Source: Paenibacillus periandrae (GTDB lineage Bacteria; Bacillota; Bacilli; Paenibacillales; NBRC-103111). From it: a stretch of 64,000 nucleotides of DNA. This document shows, piece after piece, positions 63,716-64,000 of the stretch (position 1 is the stretch's first letter; the number at the start of each line of letters is the position of its first letter). Under the pieces are notes generated by a model, which did no database searches, was not told where the DNA came from, and saw only the letters and a program-made list of their open reading frames with translations. The translations under genes were made by a program, and so were the position numbers. Where the stretch lies: the NCBI RefSeq assembly GCF_022458865.1, contig NZ_JAJNMU010000006.1, forward strand, positions 186,001-250,000. The letters run 5' to 3'.

Positions 63716-64000
63716 CTATTTATCAAAGATGTCGCTGATATTAAACGATTGCGGATTTAATGCCTGCGGGAATTTTTTAATGTACCGATCATAGGCACCC
63801 TGTCTAACTTTGTTGATATCCTCAATACCCAGCTTTTTGATTTGCTCCACATATTTATCCCAGGTAGCATCCACATCCTCTTTTCCCATAAGCCACTTCA
63901 GGAACATTTCATCCTTATACGTGTTGATTTCATTTTGTTTGGTAGTGGTTTGAGAAACTTCATCCGGTGTCAAGGTTCCTCTATAGTTCTTATTAGCTTT
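63716..64000 (-). CDS. Sugar-binding protein, C-terminal part (runs off window end), system C
   Basis: The reverse strand encodes NKNYRGTLTPDEVSQTTTKQ...FLKWLMGKEDVDATWDKYVE, then KLGIEDINKVRQGAYDRYIK, ending SFNISDIFDK. This is the usual C-terminus of LipO/YtcQ-type extracellular solute-binding proteins, with the alternating lobe-closing helix and a final YDRY/Y segment. The N-terminal 80 percent, including the lipoprotein signal, lies beyond the window. It precedes the LplB-type gene, giving the order binding protein, LplB, LplC. Confidence 0.88.
   Translation of the reverse strand, partial: KANKNYRGTLTPDEVSQTTTKQNEINTYKDEMFLKWLMGKEDVDATWDKYVEQIKKLGIEDINKVRQGAYDRYIKKFPQALNPQSFNISDIFDK

Overview
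The window looks like chromosomal DNA of a Paenibacillus-type firmicute (inference). The signs are purine-rich ribosome binding sites with many GTG/TTG starts, SLH-domain surface proteins, LplB/LplC-type sugar permeases without a dedicated ATPase, YesM/YesN-type two-component pairs, and many AraC and MerR regulators. No rRNA, tRNA or CRISPR array was seen.

Layout. 0-6 kb: a TetR gene and a short-chain dehydrogenase (SDR) cut by the window edge, each preceded by the same operator; then an FMN reductase, a cysteine-cluster/pentapeptide protein, an AAA ATPase, a GNAT protein and a phosphotransferase-fold protein. 6-12 kb: a secreted cohesin-plus-dockerin protein, a YesN-type regulator next to a wrecked beta-galactosidase, and a BenE-type transporter. 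12-18 kb: a membrane protein resembling pentameric ligand-gated channels, an ankyrin protein, a MerR-methyltransferase fusion and a UDP-GlcNAc 2-epimerase. 18-23 kb: an SLH-anchored protein with two cohesins, coupled to a secreted dockerin protein. 23-31 kb: small stress or resistance-type enzymes, a diguanylate cyclase fused by deletion to a dead 7TM sensor, a MerR/SDR pair, a SUKH-like protein and a DinB-fold protein.

31-41.6 kb is the accessory part. It holds a tnpB 3' half, a complete IS1182-family element, an IS4-type remnant, a large nine-repeat Ig/SLH surface protein, a two-gene operon of possible ribbon-helix-helix proteins with direct repeats upstream, a 36-codon ORF, an orphan Ku gene and a tnpB 5' half. 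The two tnpB halves lie on the same strand and bracket the block.

41.6-64 kb is mostly carbohydrate uptake and regulation. An SDR, AraC, MerR and SDR group is followed by an AraC regulator divergent from a large trehalase-like (alpha/alpha)6 glycosidase. Three sugar ABC systems follow on the minus strand. System A is two permeases, a binding protein and a YesN/YesM pair. System B is a LacI regulator, a binding protein, MalF- and MalG-type permeases and a GH1 beta-glucosidase, with LacI palindromes at both promoters. System C is two permeases plus a binding protein cut by the window end. None carries an ATP-binding subunit, so a shared MsmX-type ATPase elsewhere is expected.

Two themes stand out. 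One is a set of non-catalytic cohesin/dockerin/SLH surface proteins next to an enzyme that makes UDP-ManNAc, a likely precursor of the polymer SLH domains bind. The other is repeated gene decay by internal deletion, frameshift and once local inversion, which leaves gene heads and tails side by side.
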